Source: Pseudomonadota bacterium (GTDB lineage: Bacteria; Desulfobacterota; Desulfovibrionia; Desulfovibrionales; Desulfovibrionaceae). Taken from it: a stretch of 64,000 nt of DNA. Positions 26,268 through 34,536 of the stretch are shown piece by piece (within the stretch, counting starts at the first letter, position 1; the number at the start of each line of letters is the position of its first letter). The stretch spans positions 124,001-188,000 of the forward strand of contig JAEZYD010000003.1 of the NCBI GenBank assembly GCA_023419375.1. The letters are read 5' to 3'. The notes beneath the pieces were generated by a model. It made no database searches. It was not told where the DNA came from and was given only the letters and a program-made list of their open reading frames with translations. The translations under genes were made by a program, and so were the position numbers.

Positions 26268-27011
26268 CTAATGCTCGTGGGGTTCGTTGCCCAGGGGGTG
26301 GGCGTGCATGTGGGCATGTGCAAAGGAGGGGGCGCAGGCGCTCAGCCGATTGTTGGCGATGGTGAGGTACTGTGTGGATGTTTGCGCCAGAAAATCCCAA
26401 TCATGGGAAATTGTTATGCGCGCCGTGTTCAGGCTGCCCAGAATGTCGATGATGCGCTGTCGGGCATCGTTGTCGAGGCCGTTGGTGGGCTCGTCAAGCA
26501 GCAGCGCCTCGGGCTTCATGGCCATCACGGAAGCGAGGGATACGAGTTTTTTCTCGCCGCCGGAAAGCCGGTGGGTAAGGCGGTTTTCAAATCCGGCCAA
26601 GCCCAGATCGCGCAGGGTGTCCAGGGCGCAGTCTCTGGCATCGTCGGCTGAAAAGCCGAGATTCAGGGGGCCAAAGGCCACATCCTCCAGCACGGTGGGA
26701 AAAAAGAGCTGGTCTTCTGCGTGTTGCAGCACAAAGCCCACCTTGCAGCGCAGATCGTAGAAATCCTTTTCTTCCTTGAGGGGCGCGCCGTGGAACAGCA
26801 CCTGGCCTGCCTGAGGCCGCGCCAAACCCGTGATGCAGCGAAAAAGCGTTGTCTTGCCGCTTCCATTGGGTCCATAGAGGCCGATGCGCTGGCCGGGATG
26901 CAGAGAAAAATCCACATCGCACAGCACGGTGCGCGGCGAGTTGCCCTGCCCGTATGCAAAGCAGATGCCCTCAAGGCTGAAAATGGCTGTAGCGTGATGG
27001 TGGTCAGACAT
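26268..27011 (-). CDS. cbiO: ECF nickel/cobalt transporter ATPase, His-rich tail
   Basis: A 247-residue ABC ATPase with Walker A (GPNGSGKTT, near residue 43), FVLQHAEDQLF Q-loop, LSGGEKK signature, Walker B (LLLDEPTNGLD) and switch His (ITISHDWDF). The C-terminus is rich in histidine (HAHMHAHPLGNEPHEH), and the N-terminus has HHH, which suggests binding of the transported metal. It powers the CbiM/CbiQ transporter. GGAGG precedes ATG 27011; the gene overlaps the cbiQ end by 8 bases. NikO is the equivalent name if the substrate is nickel, as the K and L partners suggest. Confidence 0.92.
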   Translation of the reverse strand: MSDHHHATAIFSLEGICFAYGQGNSPRTVLCDVDFSLHPGQRIGLYGPNGSGKTTLFRCITGLARPQAGQVLFHGAPLKEEKDFYDLRCKVGFVLQHAEDQLFFPTVLEDVAFGPLNLGFSADDARDCALDTLRDLGLAGFENRLTHRLSGGEKKLVSLASVMAMKPEALLLDEPTNGLDNDARQRIIDILGSLNTARITISHDWDFLAQTSTQYLTIANNRLSACAPSFAHAHMHAHPLGNEPHEH

Positions 27012-27765
27012 TGAGGCCTCCCAGGCATTCAACCGCGATTATCCCCGCCATGCACAGCAGCAGGCCCAGTGCAAAAATACAGTCGCCCCTTTGCGCGCGA
27101 AATACCGTCACCGATCTGAAATGGCCGGAAAATCCTCGCAGCACCATGGCTTCGCGCACCCGTAGCGAGCGTTCGTAGCTACGCACCAGCAACAGGCCCA
27201 GCAGGGATGCCAGGGTGCGGTAGGTATGCATGTTGGTGCGCGGGCGAAAACCCCGCAACCGTGCCGCAACCAGCAGTGTGTGCCATTCCTGGGCGATAAC
27301 GTGAACGTATCTGGCTGTGAAAAGAAAGAGGAAAACGAGCTTGGGCGGGCAGTGCAGCCGCTCCAGCGCATGACCGGCTGTGGGGGCGTTCATGGTGGCG
27401 ACAAGCGCCAGAAAGACGCAGGCAATGGCATTGGACTTGATGCTCACCAACAGCGCAAGGCGCACACCTTCAGCGCTCACTGTGAGCACTCCCCATTGCG
27501 CCAGCGGGGTTCCCGGCGTGGTCAGGGGCGTGACGCACCACAGAAAAACAATGAAGATATTGATGGTGCCGAGGCGTTGCAGCAGCGCACGGGCAGGCGG
27601 ATTGGCCGCCGCCAGCAGAGCCAGCCCCAGAGCAAGCGCCATGCCGCATGCGGTCAGGCTGTGCAGCAGCGATATACATACCGCAAGCCCCCCCGCGAAG
27701 GCCATGCGAACGCGGGGGTCAATGCGCTGTATGCGCGATGGGCGAACAAAGGGCTGGTCAAACAC
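27004..27765 (-). CDS. cbiQ: ECF nickel/cobalt transporter transmembrane protein
   Basis: A 253-residue integral membrane protein of the CbiQ/EcfT family: about five to six helices, and the coupling motif region AARLRGFRPRTN (near residue 168) and REAMVLRGFSGHF (near 208), which correspond to the two A-R-G signatures that contact the ATPase. It starts with GTG at 27765 with a weak GGGA site, 9 bases after the stop of the upstream gene. It forms the T component with CbiO (ATPase) and CbiM (S component). Confidence 0.92.
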   Translation of the reverse strand: MFDQPFVRPSRIQRIDPRVRMAFAGGLAVCISLLHSLTACGMALALGLALLAAANPPARALLQRLGTINIFIVFLWCVTPLTTPGTPLAQWGVLTVSAEGVRLALLVSIKSNAIACVFLALVATMNAPTAGHALERLHCPPKLVFLFLFTARYVHVIAQEWHTLLVAARLRGFRPRTNMHTYRTLASLLGLLLVRSYERSLRVREAMVLRGFSGHFRSVTVFRAQRGDCIFALGLLLCMAGIIAVECLGGLNV

Positions 27766-27774
27766 TCCCAGCCA

Positions 27775-28479
27775 TTACCCCCGACATCCCTTGAAGTAAA
27801 GGGCAATGCCCGCCAGACCCACCAGCCAGCCGATGCCGCCGAAGATTTCAGAAAAGCCGGGGCGGGACACGCGCATTTCGGCAAGTTCCCGGCGGATGGG
27901 CCCAAGCTTTGCGTCCAGCGCCGCGTTGACGATGGTTTGCAGCTCCCCGGAGCTGACGCCAGCAGCGCTTGGGGTGGGCGCAGCCGCGCCTTTTGCTCCG
28001 GGGGTTGCCGTGGATACCGCGTGTGTTGCCGGAGATGTTTTTTCGGCAGCAGGAGCCGCCGTGTCCTTCGCTTCCGGTGCACTGGCGGGAATGGTGGGCG
28101 TCTGAACTACCGCCAGTTCGGCGGCGTCCATCATCCATTCATTCTGATGCCCTTCGCCAGCCTTGACGACAATGCGCAGACCGTGGGCCTTGCCCTCAGC
28201 GGGAACAGGAAAACTGTATACGCCCTGATCATCGGTGCGGCCTTCCTGCAGTTTCGCGCCAGTGGCAGCATCGTACACCACCACCTGTCCCTGCTTGACC
28301 TTGTTGCCGCCGTTAAAGCCGCATTCCGCAACAACCTGATTCCCTTCTGTCCAGGCAAAAATATTGACCCTGTGAGCCTGAGCCGCATGGGGCAATGCCA
28401 GCGTGAAGAGCAAAAACAGCGTGGACAACAGTGCGGGCAGCATGGGTGAGAACGCCTTGCGCGAACAAATGGAAAGCAT
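27775..28479 (-). CDS. NikL/CbiL-type accessory protein of nickel/cobalt transporter
   Basis: A 234-residue periplasm-facing protein: signal peptide (LPALLSTLFLLFTLALPHAAQA), a beta-rich carboxypeptidase-regulatory-like domain (HRVNIFAWTEGNQVVAECGF, DDQGVYSFPVP), an Ala/Pro-rich linker (about 125-180) and a C-terminal membrane helix (GGIGWLVGLAGIALYF). This layout matches the L component of NikKMLQO nickel transporters. The mature protein begins with His, a likely metal ligand. AAGGAG precedes ATG 28479. It sits between cbiM and cbiQ. Confidence 0.82.
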   Translation of the reverse strand: MLSICSRKAFSPMLPALLSTLFLLFTLALPHAAQAHRVNIFAWTEGNQVVAECGFNGGNKVKQGQVVVYDAATGAKLQEGRTDDQGVYSFPVPAEGKAHGLRIVVKAGEGHQNEWMMDAAELAVVQTPTIPASAPEAKDTAAPAAEKTSPATHAVSTATPGAKGAAAPTPSAAGVSSGELQTIVNAALDAKLGPIRRELAEMRVSRPGFSEIFGGIGWLVGLAGIALYFKGCRG

Positions 28480-28495
28480 GGAGACTCCTTATGCC

Positions 28496-29107
28496 TCAGG
28501 CCGCGCTCAGGCGCAGCATTTCAGGGCGTACCCTGGCGATAAAGCCCACGGTCAGCATTGTAATGAGCCCTTCGGCCAGCATGATGGGCAGATGCGCCAA
28601 AAACAGCAGCCGCGCAGCCGTGGCAAAGCCTTCATCACTGGAGGCCAGAGCCACCGCCGTCAGCAGGCCCGCGCCCATGACGCCCAGAGCGCCGCCGCAG
28701 AAAGCGGCGATCTTTTGCCCTGTGGCCGTGGGCCACGCACGGCACAGGCCGCGAAACACATAGCCCGCCACAACGGCTGAAAATCCCATGGTGAAGGTGT
28801 TGACCCCCAGCACCACAAGGCCGCCAAACTGGAACAGAAGCGCCTGTAGCGCCAGTGCCGCCAGAATGGCCGGAAAGGCCGCCCACCCGAGTATCACGCC
28901 CAGAAGGCCGTTGAGAATAAGGTGCGCGCTGGTAATGCCGATGGGCACATGGATAAGCGAGCCGACAAAAAAAGTCGCGGCCAGAATGGCCACGGTCATG
29001 AGCCGGTCATAGTCGAGCTTTTTCAGGCCCAGGGCCGTTCCGGCGGCGGTAAGGGCGTAGCCCGTGGCAAGCACGGCAGGGGAAAGAACGCCTTCGGCAA
29101 TATGCAT
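28496..29107 (-). CDS. cbiM: ECF nickel/cobalt transporter substrate-binding membrane protein
   Basis: A 203-residue membrane protein starting MHIAEGVLSP. In CbiM/NikM the N-terminal Met-His forms the metal site, so the start is important: ATG 29107 has AAGGA six bases upstream and gives exactly MHI, whereas a TTG at 29113 would add two residues. It also shows HVPIGITSAHLILNG and several membrane helices. It captures Ni2+ or Co2+ and hands it into the cell with CbiQ and CbiO. Confidence 0.94.
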   Translation of the reverse strand: MHIAEGVLSPAVLATGYALTAAGTALGLKKLDYDRLMTVAILAATFFVGSLIHVPIGITSAHLILNGLLGVILGWAAFPAILAALALQALLFQFGGLVVLGVNTFTMGFSAVVAGYVFRGLCRAWPTATGQKIAAFCGGALGVMGAGLLTAVALASSDEGFATAARLLFLAHLPIMLAEGLITMLTVGFIARVRPEMLRLSAA

Positions 29108-29224
29108 GATCAATCCTTATAATTGGCCTTTGCCCGGCTTCAGCTTGCAAGGCCGCTGGCGCAGAGGCCGAACCGGAAGGGGCAATTTCCGGCCCGGCCT
29201 GCCGCAGCCATACTTGGCGCAGTA

Positions 29225-29995
29225 TTACTTGGTCTTGGGTGCGGCAAAATTCACCCACATCACAGCGCCCAGTTCCACTTCCTTGGCTTCACCCTTGTAT
29301 TCCATTTTTTCGGCGGAGGTGTTCAGGGCCGCAAAACCCCACCATCCCGCCCAGGGAATGCCATAGGTGAAAACGCCGTTTTCATCGGTCTTTACGACCT
29401 GGGTGACGTAAAAATCGTTGGGGGCGGTGTGCGCCTTGCCCTTGTTGTAGCATTCCACTTCCACGTCCGCTCCGGCAACGGGCTTGCCGTCAAGCAGAAC
29501 GCGGCCACGGAATACATTGCCTGTATAGTTGGCAAAGGGGCGGGTGAGGGGCACGATTTCCGTTTTCAGGCCAAGGGGGGTGCCCCAGCCTTCCTCTTCG
29601 CCAAAGGCGGCCACCACGGTCTTGGTGTAATGGATGATGAACTTGTCTTCGGCTGGTTCAAAATAAGGGGCGGGCTCAACGGCGAACTGGTACACGCCGG
29701 GCTTTTTGATGCCGTAGGTGGTTTGCCATGCCTTGTGGCCCAGCACCGTGGCAGGCTTGAGCGTTGCCTTGATGTCTTCTGTTTTTCCGTCATGGGTGAC
29801 GGTAGCCGCCGCAGGCGCGGCCATATCCATGCCCTGCATCTCCATGGGGTGCACAAAGGAAATCTCCAACTGCACGTTGGCGTCCTTCTTGTCGGCAACC
29901 GTGGGGGTAGAGGGAATGACCATGCCAAAATGGGCCTGGGCCTGGGTTCCCCACATGAGCAGCAGAGCAAGGCTGGCGCAGCAAATTTTCCACAT
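29225..29995 (-). CDS. DUF4198 periplasmic protein, NikK-type transporter component
   Basis: A 256-residue secreted protein: signal peptide [21 protein letters not shown], then [12 protein letters not shown], a histidine-first mature chain like other metal-handling DUF4198 proteins. It contains a beta-sandwich ([21 protein letters not shown]) and [22 protein letters not shown]4198 proteins (NikK) occur with NikMLQO in sulfate reducers and are thought to help Ni2+ delivery in the periplasm. AGGA precedes the ATG. It is the first gene of the five-gene operon, with the order K-M-L-Q-O. Confidence 0.83.
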   Translation of the reverse strand: MWKICCASLALLLMWGTQAQAHFGMVIPSTPTVADKKDANVQLEISFVHPMEMQGMDMAAPAAATVTHDGKTEDIKATLKPATVLGHKAWQTTYGIKKPGVYQFAVEPAPYFEPAEDKFIIHYTKTVVAAFGEEEGWGTPLGLKTEIVPLTRPFANYTGNVFRGRVLLDGKPVAGADVEVECYNKGKAHTAPNDFYVTQVVKTDENGVFTYGIPWAGWWGFAALNTSAEKMEYKGEAKEVELGAVMWVNFAAPKTK

Positions 29996-30467
29996 AGAAA
30001 GTTCCTGTTGGTTGAGGTGGAGGGGGTTGCCGCTGTGTCATGACGTGGCTGAATGTTTAGTAACAAAAAAAATAAATTTGTAGCAAGATGTTTTTGCCGG
30101 GCAGGTAGCCGCATTCTTGCGCTTCATCCGCAAGCTGCGTACTATCTGTTATGGAAAACTGCTGATGCAGACTGTTGGCCTGGCTCATTCAGGGCAGAGT
30201 TTTTTTGCAAATGCCCTGAAGATTGTGCGGGTAGACGCAGCAACATAGCGCAGGCGCAGTATGTTTGCGTGTGCGCCACTGGGGCTGCTGCGCAGAATGA
30301 AGAGCCTGTGCGCCTTCAGTTGCATTGCTCGAATCTGGTTTCCTGGGCGCGTACAACTTCCCCCCGTGGCGTTCAGAATGCCCGCAGAGTGGCGGGCGCA
30401 AGCGCTGCTTGCCGTATTTGTCCATATGGCATTCAGAGTAAAAGGTATTTCAGCATCGGGAGAAAGC
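29996..30467. other. 472-bp divergent region between nickel/cobalt operon and amidotransferase gene
   Basis: Holds promoters for both sides. An AT-rich patch at 30060-30085 has a minus-strand promoter-like pair (TTGCTA and TTACTA, about 17 bases apart). No B12 or NiCo riboswitch features were recognised. Half-sites such as GTAAC and GTAGC flank the A-tract, but no good NikR palindrome is seen. Confidence 0.4.
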
Positions 30468-31166
30468 ATGAAGCGTTGCGTTGCTATTCAGCATGTGGCT
30501 TTTGAAAATCTGGGTGTGTTTGTGCAGCCGCTTGAAGAAGCGGGTTTTGCGATCAGCTATGCGCAGGCCGGGGTTGTGCCCCTGGAGCCGGAACTCTGGA
30601 AGGATGCCGACCTTGCCGTGGTACTGGGCGGGCCTATTGGCGTGTATCAGGAAGATTTGTATCCCTTCCTTGCCGATGAAAAGGTGCTTGTGGCGAGCCG
30701 CCTTGCTGCGGGCCGTCCTCTGCTGGGCATCTGCCTTGGCGCGCAGCTTATGGCCAGCGCCCTTGATGCCGATGTGTACCCCGGAACCGCCAAAGAGATT
30801 GGCTGGGGCCAGGTTGAACTCACCCCGGCGGGATTGAGCGGCCCTCTGGCGGAGCTTGCGGGCGCGCCTGTGCTGCACTGGCATGGCGACACCTTTGATC
30901 TGCCCCGTGGCAGCGATCTGCTTGCCTCAACGGCTATCACGCCGCACCAGGCCTTCCGGCCCGGGCCGGGGCAGCTCGGTTTGCAGTTTCATGCAGAAAT
31001 GGACGCGGCCCTGATGGAAACATGGCTTGTGGGCCATTGCTGCGAACTTGGCGTTAACGGTTTTGACCCCCGCGCCATACGCGATGACGCACAGAGGCTC
31101 GGCGCCCAGGCGCGGGCCGCAGGGCTGGCCTTCATGCGCCGCTGGTTGATGGAAGAGGTTCGCTAG
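30468..31166 (+). CDS. Class I glutamine amidotransferase-like protein
   Basis: A 232-residue protein of the GMP-synthase-like GATase class. The nucleophile is in GICLGAQLMAS (Cys near residue 88), and the catalytic His-Glu pair is in LQFHAEMD (near residues 174-176). HWHGDTFDLP precedes it. It should hydrolyse glutamine or a related amide and pass ammonia to an unknown partner. ATG 30468 has GGGAGA upstream. The stop codon TAG is the first three bases of a TAGAGCA repeat. No synthetase partner is adjacent, so the substrate is unknown. Confidence 0.88.
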   Translation: MKRCVAIQHVAFENLGVFVQPLEEAGFAISYAQAGVVPLEPELWKDADLAVVLGGPIGVYQEDLYPFLADEKVLVASRLAAGRPLLGICLGAQLMASALDADVYPGTAKEIGWGQVELTPAGLSGPLAELAGAPVLHWHGDTFDLPRGSDLLASTAITPHQAFRPGPGQLGLQFHAEMDAALMETWLVGHCCELGVNGFDPRAIRDDAQRLGAQARAAGLAFMRRWLMEEVR

Positions 31167-31190
31167 AGCAGGTTACAAGTGGAATGCGTT
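31164..31190 (+). repeat. Dispersed TAGAGCA element, copy B
   Basis: TAGAGCA at 31164-31170 followed by TGGAATG at 31180-31186 with the common spacing. Its first three bases form the stop codon of the amidotransferase gene. Confidence 0.6.
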
Positions 31191-31246
31191 ACCAGGTCTA
31201 AGTCCGTATATTATCCTGAATCACTGGTCGGTACAGGAGCGTTCAG

Positions 31247-32224
31247 ATGGCCAATCCTGTTGTAAACATTACAATCCCCGTTTTTAACAGGTATCACCTT
31301 ACGCAGAAGACGCTGCTTGCCCTGCGCAAAACTGCGCCTGGCATTTCATTTGCGGTTACGGTGGTGGATAACGGCAGCGAGCAATCCCTGCGAGACCGGC
31401 TTGTGGAACTGCACAAAGACGGGATCATCGACAATCTCTTTTTGCTGCCGCGCAATATGGGCATTTCTTGCGCCTGCAATATCGGCTGGCGCGCTGTGGA
31501 TGCCCCCTATTACATGAAGCTCGACAACGACATGGCCGCCAAAACTCCCCACTGGCTGGAAAATCTTTTCAAACTGTGGTCGCATGGAGATCCTGCTTCT
31601 ACAATAGGGCCAACGTTCACAGCTCATGACATGGTGAAAAATCCAGGCACAATCACCAGCGAAGACGGCGTACTGGGTATTTGTACTTCCAATTTAATGG
31701 GGAGTGCCATTCTCATCCCCAAAAATATTTCGGACGTGCTGGGGTACTGGAGTGAAGATTACGGTCTGTACGGCGCGGATGATGGGGATTATGGTGTCCG
31801 GATGAACTGTGCGGGCTTTACGCAATACTACTATGACGCCAATGATTTTTTTGTAAACGGCGGCAAATATGACAATTCAGAATATGAAGATACGGATCTG
31901 AATAAAATCAAGGAACATGCCCGTCTTTTCAAGGATGAATCCGGCGGCATGGGATTGTTTGTATTGAATTATTATTTGTGCAACATGTGTATACGCAACT
32001 GGAAGGTGCCGCTGCGTTACCGCATCAAGGATATGGATGGCTACAATGTGGTGCTCGAGGAAGATCCCGCCTATGCACCCATTCAACAGGCCCTGAACCG
32101 CAGCAAGAAGATACTGGACTACCTGATTGCGGCTGGTCGCGATAACGACATGTATTTAGATGCCGTGGTAAATCGTCTGAAAAGAATCTGGACGGATTGC
32201 GGACAGGAATGCGCCCCCTTGTGA
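31247..32224 (+). CDS. Family 2 glycosyltransferase
   Basis: A 325-residue GT-A fold protein beginning NPVVNITIPVFNRYHLTQKTL. It shows the nucleotide-binding region (VTVVDNGS), LLPRNMGISCACNIGW, a DxD-like KLDNDMAAK and the acceptor-side GADDGDYGVRM. It transfers a sugar from a nucleotide donor to an unknown acceptor, probably a surface glycan or protein. No membrane segments are seen. AGGAG lies upstream of ATG 31247. Slightly lower G+C than its neighbours, and no other glycan genes adjoin it, so it may be an isolated acquisition. Confidence 0.88.
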   Translation: MANPVVNITIPVFNRYHLTQKTLLALRKTAPGISFAVTVVDNGSEQSLRDRLVELHKDGIIDNLFLLPRNMGISCACNIGWRAVDAPYYMKLDNDMAAKTPHWLENLFKLWSHGDPASTIGPTFTAHDMVKNPGTITSEDGVLGICTSNLMGSAILIPKNISDVLGYWSEDYGLYGADDGDYGVRMNCAGFTQYYYDANDFFVNGGKYDNSEYEDTDLNKIKEHARLFKDESGGMGLFVLNYYLCNMCIRNWKVPLRYRIKDMDGYNVVLEEDPAYAPIQQALNRSKKILDYLIAAGRDNDMYLDAVVNRLKRIWTDCGQECAPL

Positions 32225-32250
32225 ATGCATTCCGGGGCGTCAGTAAATAA

Positions 32251-32291
32251 GATCAGGGGCTGTCAGCAATGCCGACAGCCCCTGATCTTTT
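32251..32291 (+). terminator. Terminator of the glycosyltransferase gene
   Basis: GATCAGGGGCTGTC (32251-32264) pairs with GACAGCCCCTGATC (32274-32287), then TTTTAT. The 14-bp stem is perfect. The convergent gene at 32324 may share it. Confidence 0.9.
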
Positions 32292-32323
32292 ATCAAGCCT
32301 TAAATTTGAGCGAGAGGATTTGC

Positions 32324-32779
32324 CTATTTAGGCAGCAAGCTGGCGTATTCCGCGCTTTTTACATACTTTTTGATAAAAGCCAGGCCAAGCTTGCGGTCGC
32401 CGGTAATGGTCGTGACCATAAAAATGTCGCCAGACGCCGCTACCCATGACTGGCAAGGGGTCTGCTGCTGGGTGAAGGCAAAGGTGTATTGTCCGTTTTT
32501 TTCCACCGGAGGCTTGGGCGCCTTGAACTGGTTGGCGAACATTTCGGCAACGGTTTTGGTGTCCGCGCCGCCGTTGGGCCCGGTCACAAAACCCACTGTG
32601 GAATTGCCCGAAGCATTTGAAAAAATAACGGTGGTGGTTCCCTGATTTTCCGTGGGGGCCATAACGGCCTTCCAGTTGTCGGGAAGGTCAACGGAAATAT
32701 ACTTTGTACTCACCTCGTCTGCCAGCACGGGCGTGGCCAGGAGCATGACAAAAAGAAGAACCGCAAATTTTTTGAACAT
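32324..32779 (-). CDS. Secreted protein of unknown function
   Basis: A 151-residue protein with a clear signal peptide (MFKKFAVLLFVMLLATPVLA, cleavage before DEV). The mature 130 residues have mixed alpha-beta character: STKYISVDLPDNWKAVM, TTTVIFSNASGNSTVGFVTGP, and a single Cys in QQTPCQSWVAASGD. Proteins of this general look occur as conserved periplasmic proteins in sulfate reducers, but I do not recognise a family with certainty. AGGAG precedes ATG 32779; an earlier frame start would remove the signal peptide. It lies alone, convergent with the glycosyltransferase. Confidence 0.8.
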   Translation of the reverse strand: MFKKFAVLLFVMLLATPVLADEVSTKYISVDLPDNWKAVMAPTENQGTTTVIFSNASGNSTVGFVTGPNGGADTKTVAEMFANQFKAPKPPVEKNGQYTFAFTQQQTPCQSWVAASGDIFMVTTITGDRKLGLAFIKKYVKSAEYASLLPK

Positions 32780-32930
32780 GAAAATTCTCCTGCGTGAGAG
32801 CGCACAGTTAACGGCGGGCAGCTTGCCCGGATGGGGCAGACTGTCCCGTTTGCAGAGCATTACAATGGATCAGCCAGTTGTATGCAATGGCCCCTGAAAA
32901 GACAATGCCTTTTACTTGAGGCTGCATGCT

Positions 32931-32965
32931 AAAAAGGCCCCGCCGCGTGTGGCGGCAGGGCCTTT
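32931..32965 (-). terminator. Terminator of metY
   Basis: AAAGGCCC and GGGCCTTT arms enclose a GCCGC/GCGGC inner helix with one mismatch. On the minus strand a run TTTTTAGC follows. It lies 50 bases after the metY stop. Confidence 0.85.
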
Positions 32966-33017
32966 GAAACAGTGCTGCGGTTCCGGGTGCGCTACGCGCG
33001 CCGTGCAGCGGGCGGGC

Positions 33018-34301
33018 TTAGCCCAGAGCCTGGGCAATGTCTTCAATAATGTCGTCCACATGCTCAATGCCAATGGAGAGTCTGACCGTGTTGGGCCTGA
33101 TGCCCGTTTCGGCCAGCTCTGTGGCGGTGAGCTGCGAATGCGTTGTGGAAGCGGGGTGGATGACCAGCGATTTTGCATCCGCCACATTGGCCAGCAGGGA
33201 AAAAACCTGCAACCTGTCGATGAATGCCCTTGCCTCCGCCGCGCCGCCCTTGACCTCAAAGGTAAAGATGGAGCCGCCCCCCTTGGGGAAATAACGCTGA
33301 TACAGGGCATGGCTGGGGCTGCTGGCGAGGCTCGGGTGGTTGACCCGCTCAACCTTGGGATGCTTGGCCAGATATTCCACCACAGCCAGCGCATTGCTGA
33401 CGTGGCGCTCCACCCGTAGCGAAAGGGTTTCCAGCCCCTGAAGCAGAATAAAGGCGTTGAAGGGCGAAAGCGTAGCGCCAAGATCGCGCAGCAGGATGGC
33501 CCGCGCCCGCACCGCATAGGCCGCCGCGCCCACTGCCTTGGTAAAGCTCAGGCCGTGGTAGCTCGGTTCCGGCTCGCACAGCCGGGGGAACTTGCCCGAG
33601 GCCTCCCAGTCAAACTTGCCGCCGTCCACAATCACGCCGCCAAGAGTTGTGCCGTGCCCGCCAATAAATTTGGTTGCCGAATGCACAACAACGTCTGCCC
33701 CGTGTTCGATGGGACGCAGCAGCCAGGGAGTGGCAAAGGTATTGTCCACCACCAGGGGGATGCCGTTTTTGTGGGCCAGATCCGCCAGCGCTTCAATATC
33801 CACAATATTGCTGTGCGGGTTGCCAAGGGTCTCAATAAAGATGGCCTTGGTGCGCGGTGTGATGGCGCGCTCAAAAGCGCCGGGCTCATCGGGGTCCACA
33901 AAGGTGGTGTCGATGCCCCAGGCCTTGAGCGTGTGCGCCAGCAGATTGTAGGTGCCGCCGTAGAGGGTTTTTTCGGCCACGATGTGGTCGCCAGCTTCGG
34001 CCAGATTTTGCAGGGCATAGGTAACGGCTGCCGCGCCGCTGGCCGTGGCCAGGGCAGCAGCGCCGCCTTCAAGCGCAGCCACCCGCTGTTCAAAGGCGTC
34101 CTGCGTGGGATTGGTCAGGCGGCTGTATATGTTGCCGGCATTGCTGAGGTTAAAGCGAGCCTCAGCGTGCGCACAGTCGTCAAAAACAAAGGATGTTGTC
34201 TGATAAATCGGCACGGCTCGCGCACCGGTAGCCGGATCCGGCTGTTCCTGCCCTGCATGAACCTGCAGGGTTTCAAAACGTGGTTTCTTTTTTTCGCTCA
34301 T
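33018..34301 (-). CDS. metY: O-acetylhomoserine sulfhydrylase
   Basis: A 427-residue PLP enzyme of the Cys/Met metabolism family. It has [22 protein letters not shown] near residue 60 and the PLP lysine in [18 protein letters not shown] (near residue 210). The long insertion after the lysine ([25 protein letters not shown]) is typical of the O-acetylhomoserine sulfhydrylase branch rather than cystathionine gamma-synthase. It makes homocysteine from O-acetylhomoserine and sulfide, apt for a sulfide producer. The gene ends at terminator 32931-32965. Confidence 0.94.
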   Translation of the reverse strand: MSEKKKPRFETLQVHAGQEQPDPATGARAVPIYQTTSFVFDDCAHAEARFNLSNAGNIYSRLTNPTQDAFEQRVAALEGGAAALATASGAAAVTYALQNLAEAGDHIVAEKTLYGGTYNLLAHTLKAWGIDTTFVDPDEPGAFERAITPRTKAIFIETLGNPHSNIVDIEALADLAHKNGIPLVVDNTFATPWLLRPIEHGADVVVHSATKFIGGHGTTLGGVIVDGGKFDWEASGKFPRLCEPEPSYHGLSFTKAVGAAAYAVRARAILLRDLGATLSPFNAFILLQGLETLSLRVERHVSNALAVVEYLAKHPKVERVNHPSLASSPSHALYQRYFPKGGGSIFTFEVKGGAAEARAFIDRLQVFSLLANVADAKSLVIHPASTTHSQLTATELAETGIRPNTVRLSIGIEHVDDIIEDIAQALG

Positions 34302-34350
34302 TTCAGTCCCCTGATTCTTTTGCAGTTTATATGCTTCTAGTCGACAAATA

Positions 34351-34375
34351 ATTTCTTAGTAAATTGGTAAGAAAT
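34351..34375. promoter_or_regulatory. Candidate operator between metY and cinA
   Basis: ATTTCTTA (34351-34358) and TAAGAAAT (34368-34375) form a perfect 8-bp inverted repeat with a 9-base spacer, in a low-G+C patch 50 bases upstream of metY. The T-N11-A layout resembles LysR-type sites, but the regulator is unknown. Confidence 0.45.
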
Positions 34376-34536
34376 GATTGGCCCAGATATTCGGGCTTGT
34401 CAAGCAATCGTTGCCGCGAAACCTCGCGCACCCTGCGTGTCAGTCTTGCGCCGTGCGGGCGGGGAGACTAGGATGCTCAACGGCACTGAGCCTGCGTAAA
34501 CAGGCGGCAAAGTGCATCAAGCAAAACGGAGGCCTC

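Noticed and set aside
29996..30467. B12 or NiCo riboswitch upstream of the nickel/cobalt operon
   Set aside because: The conserved B12-box and NiCo core sequences were not found.
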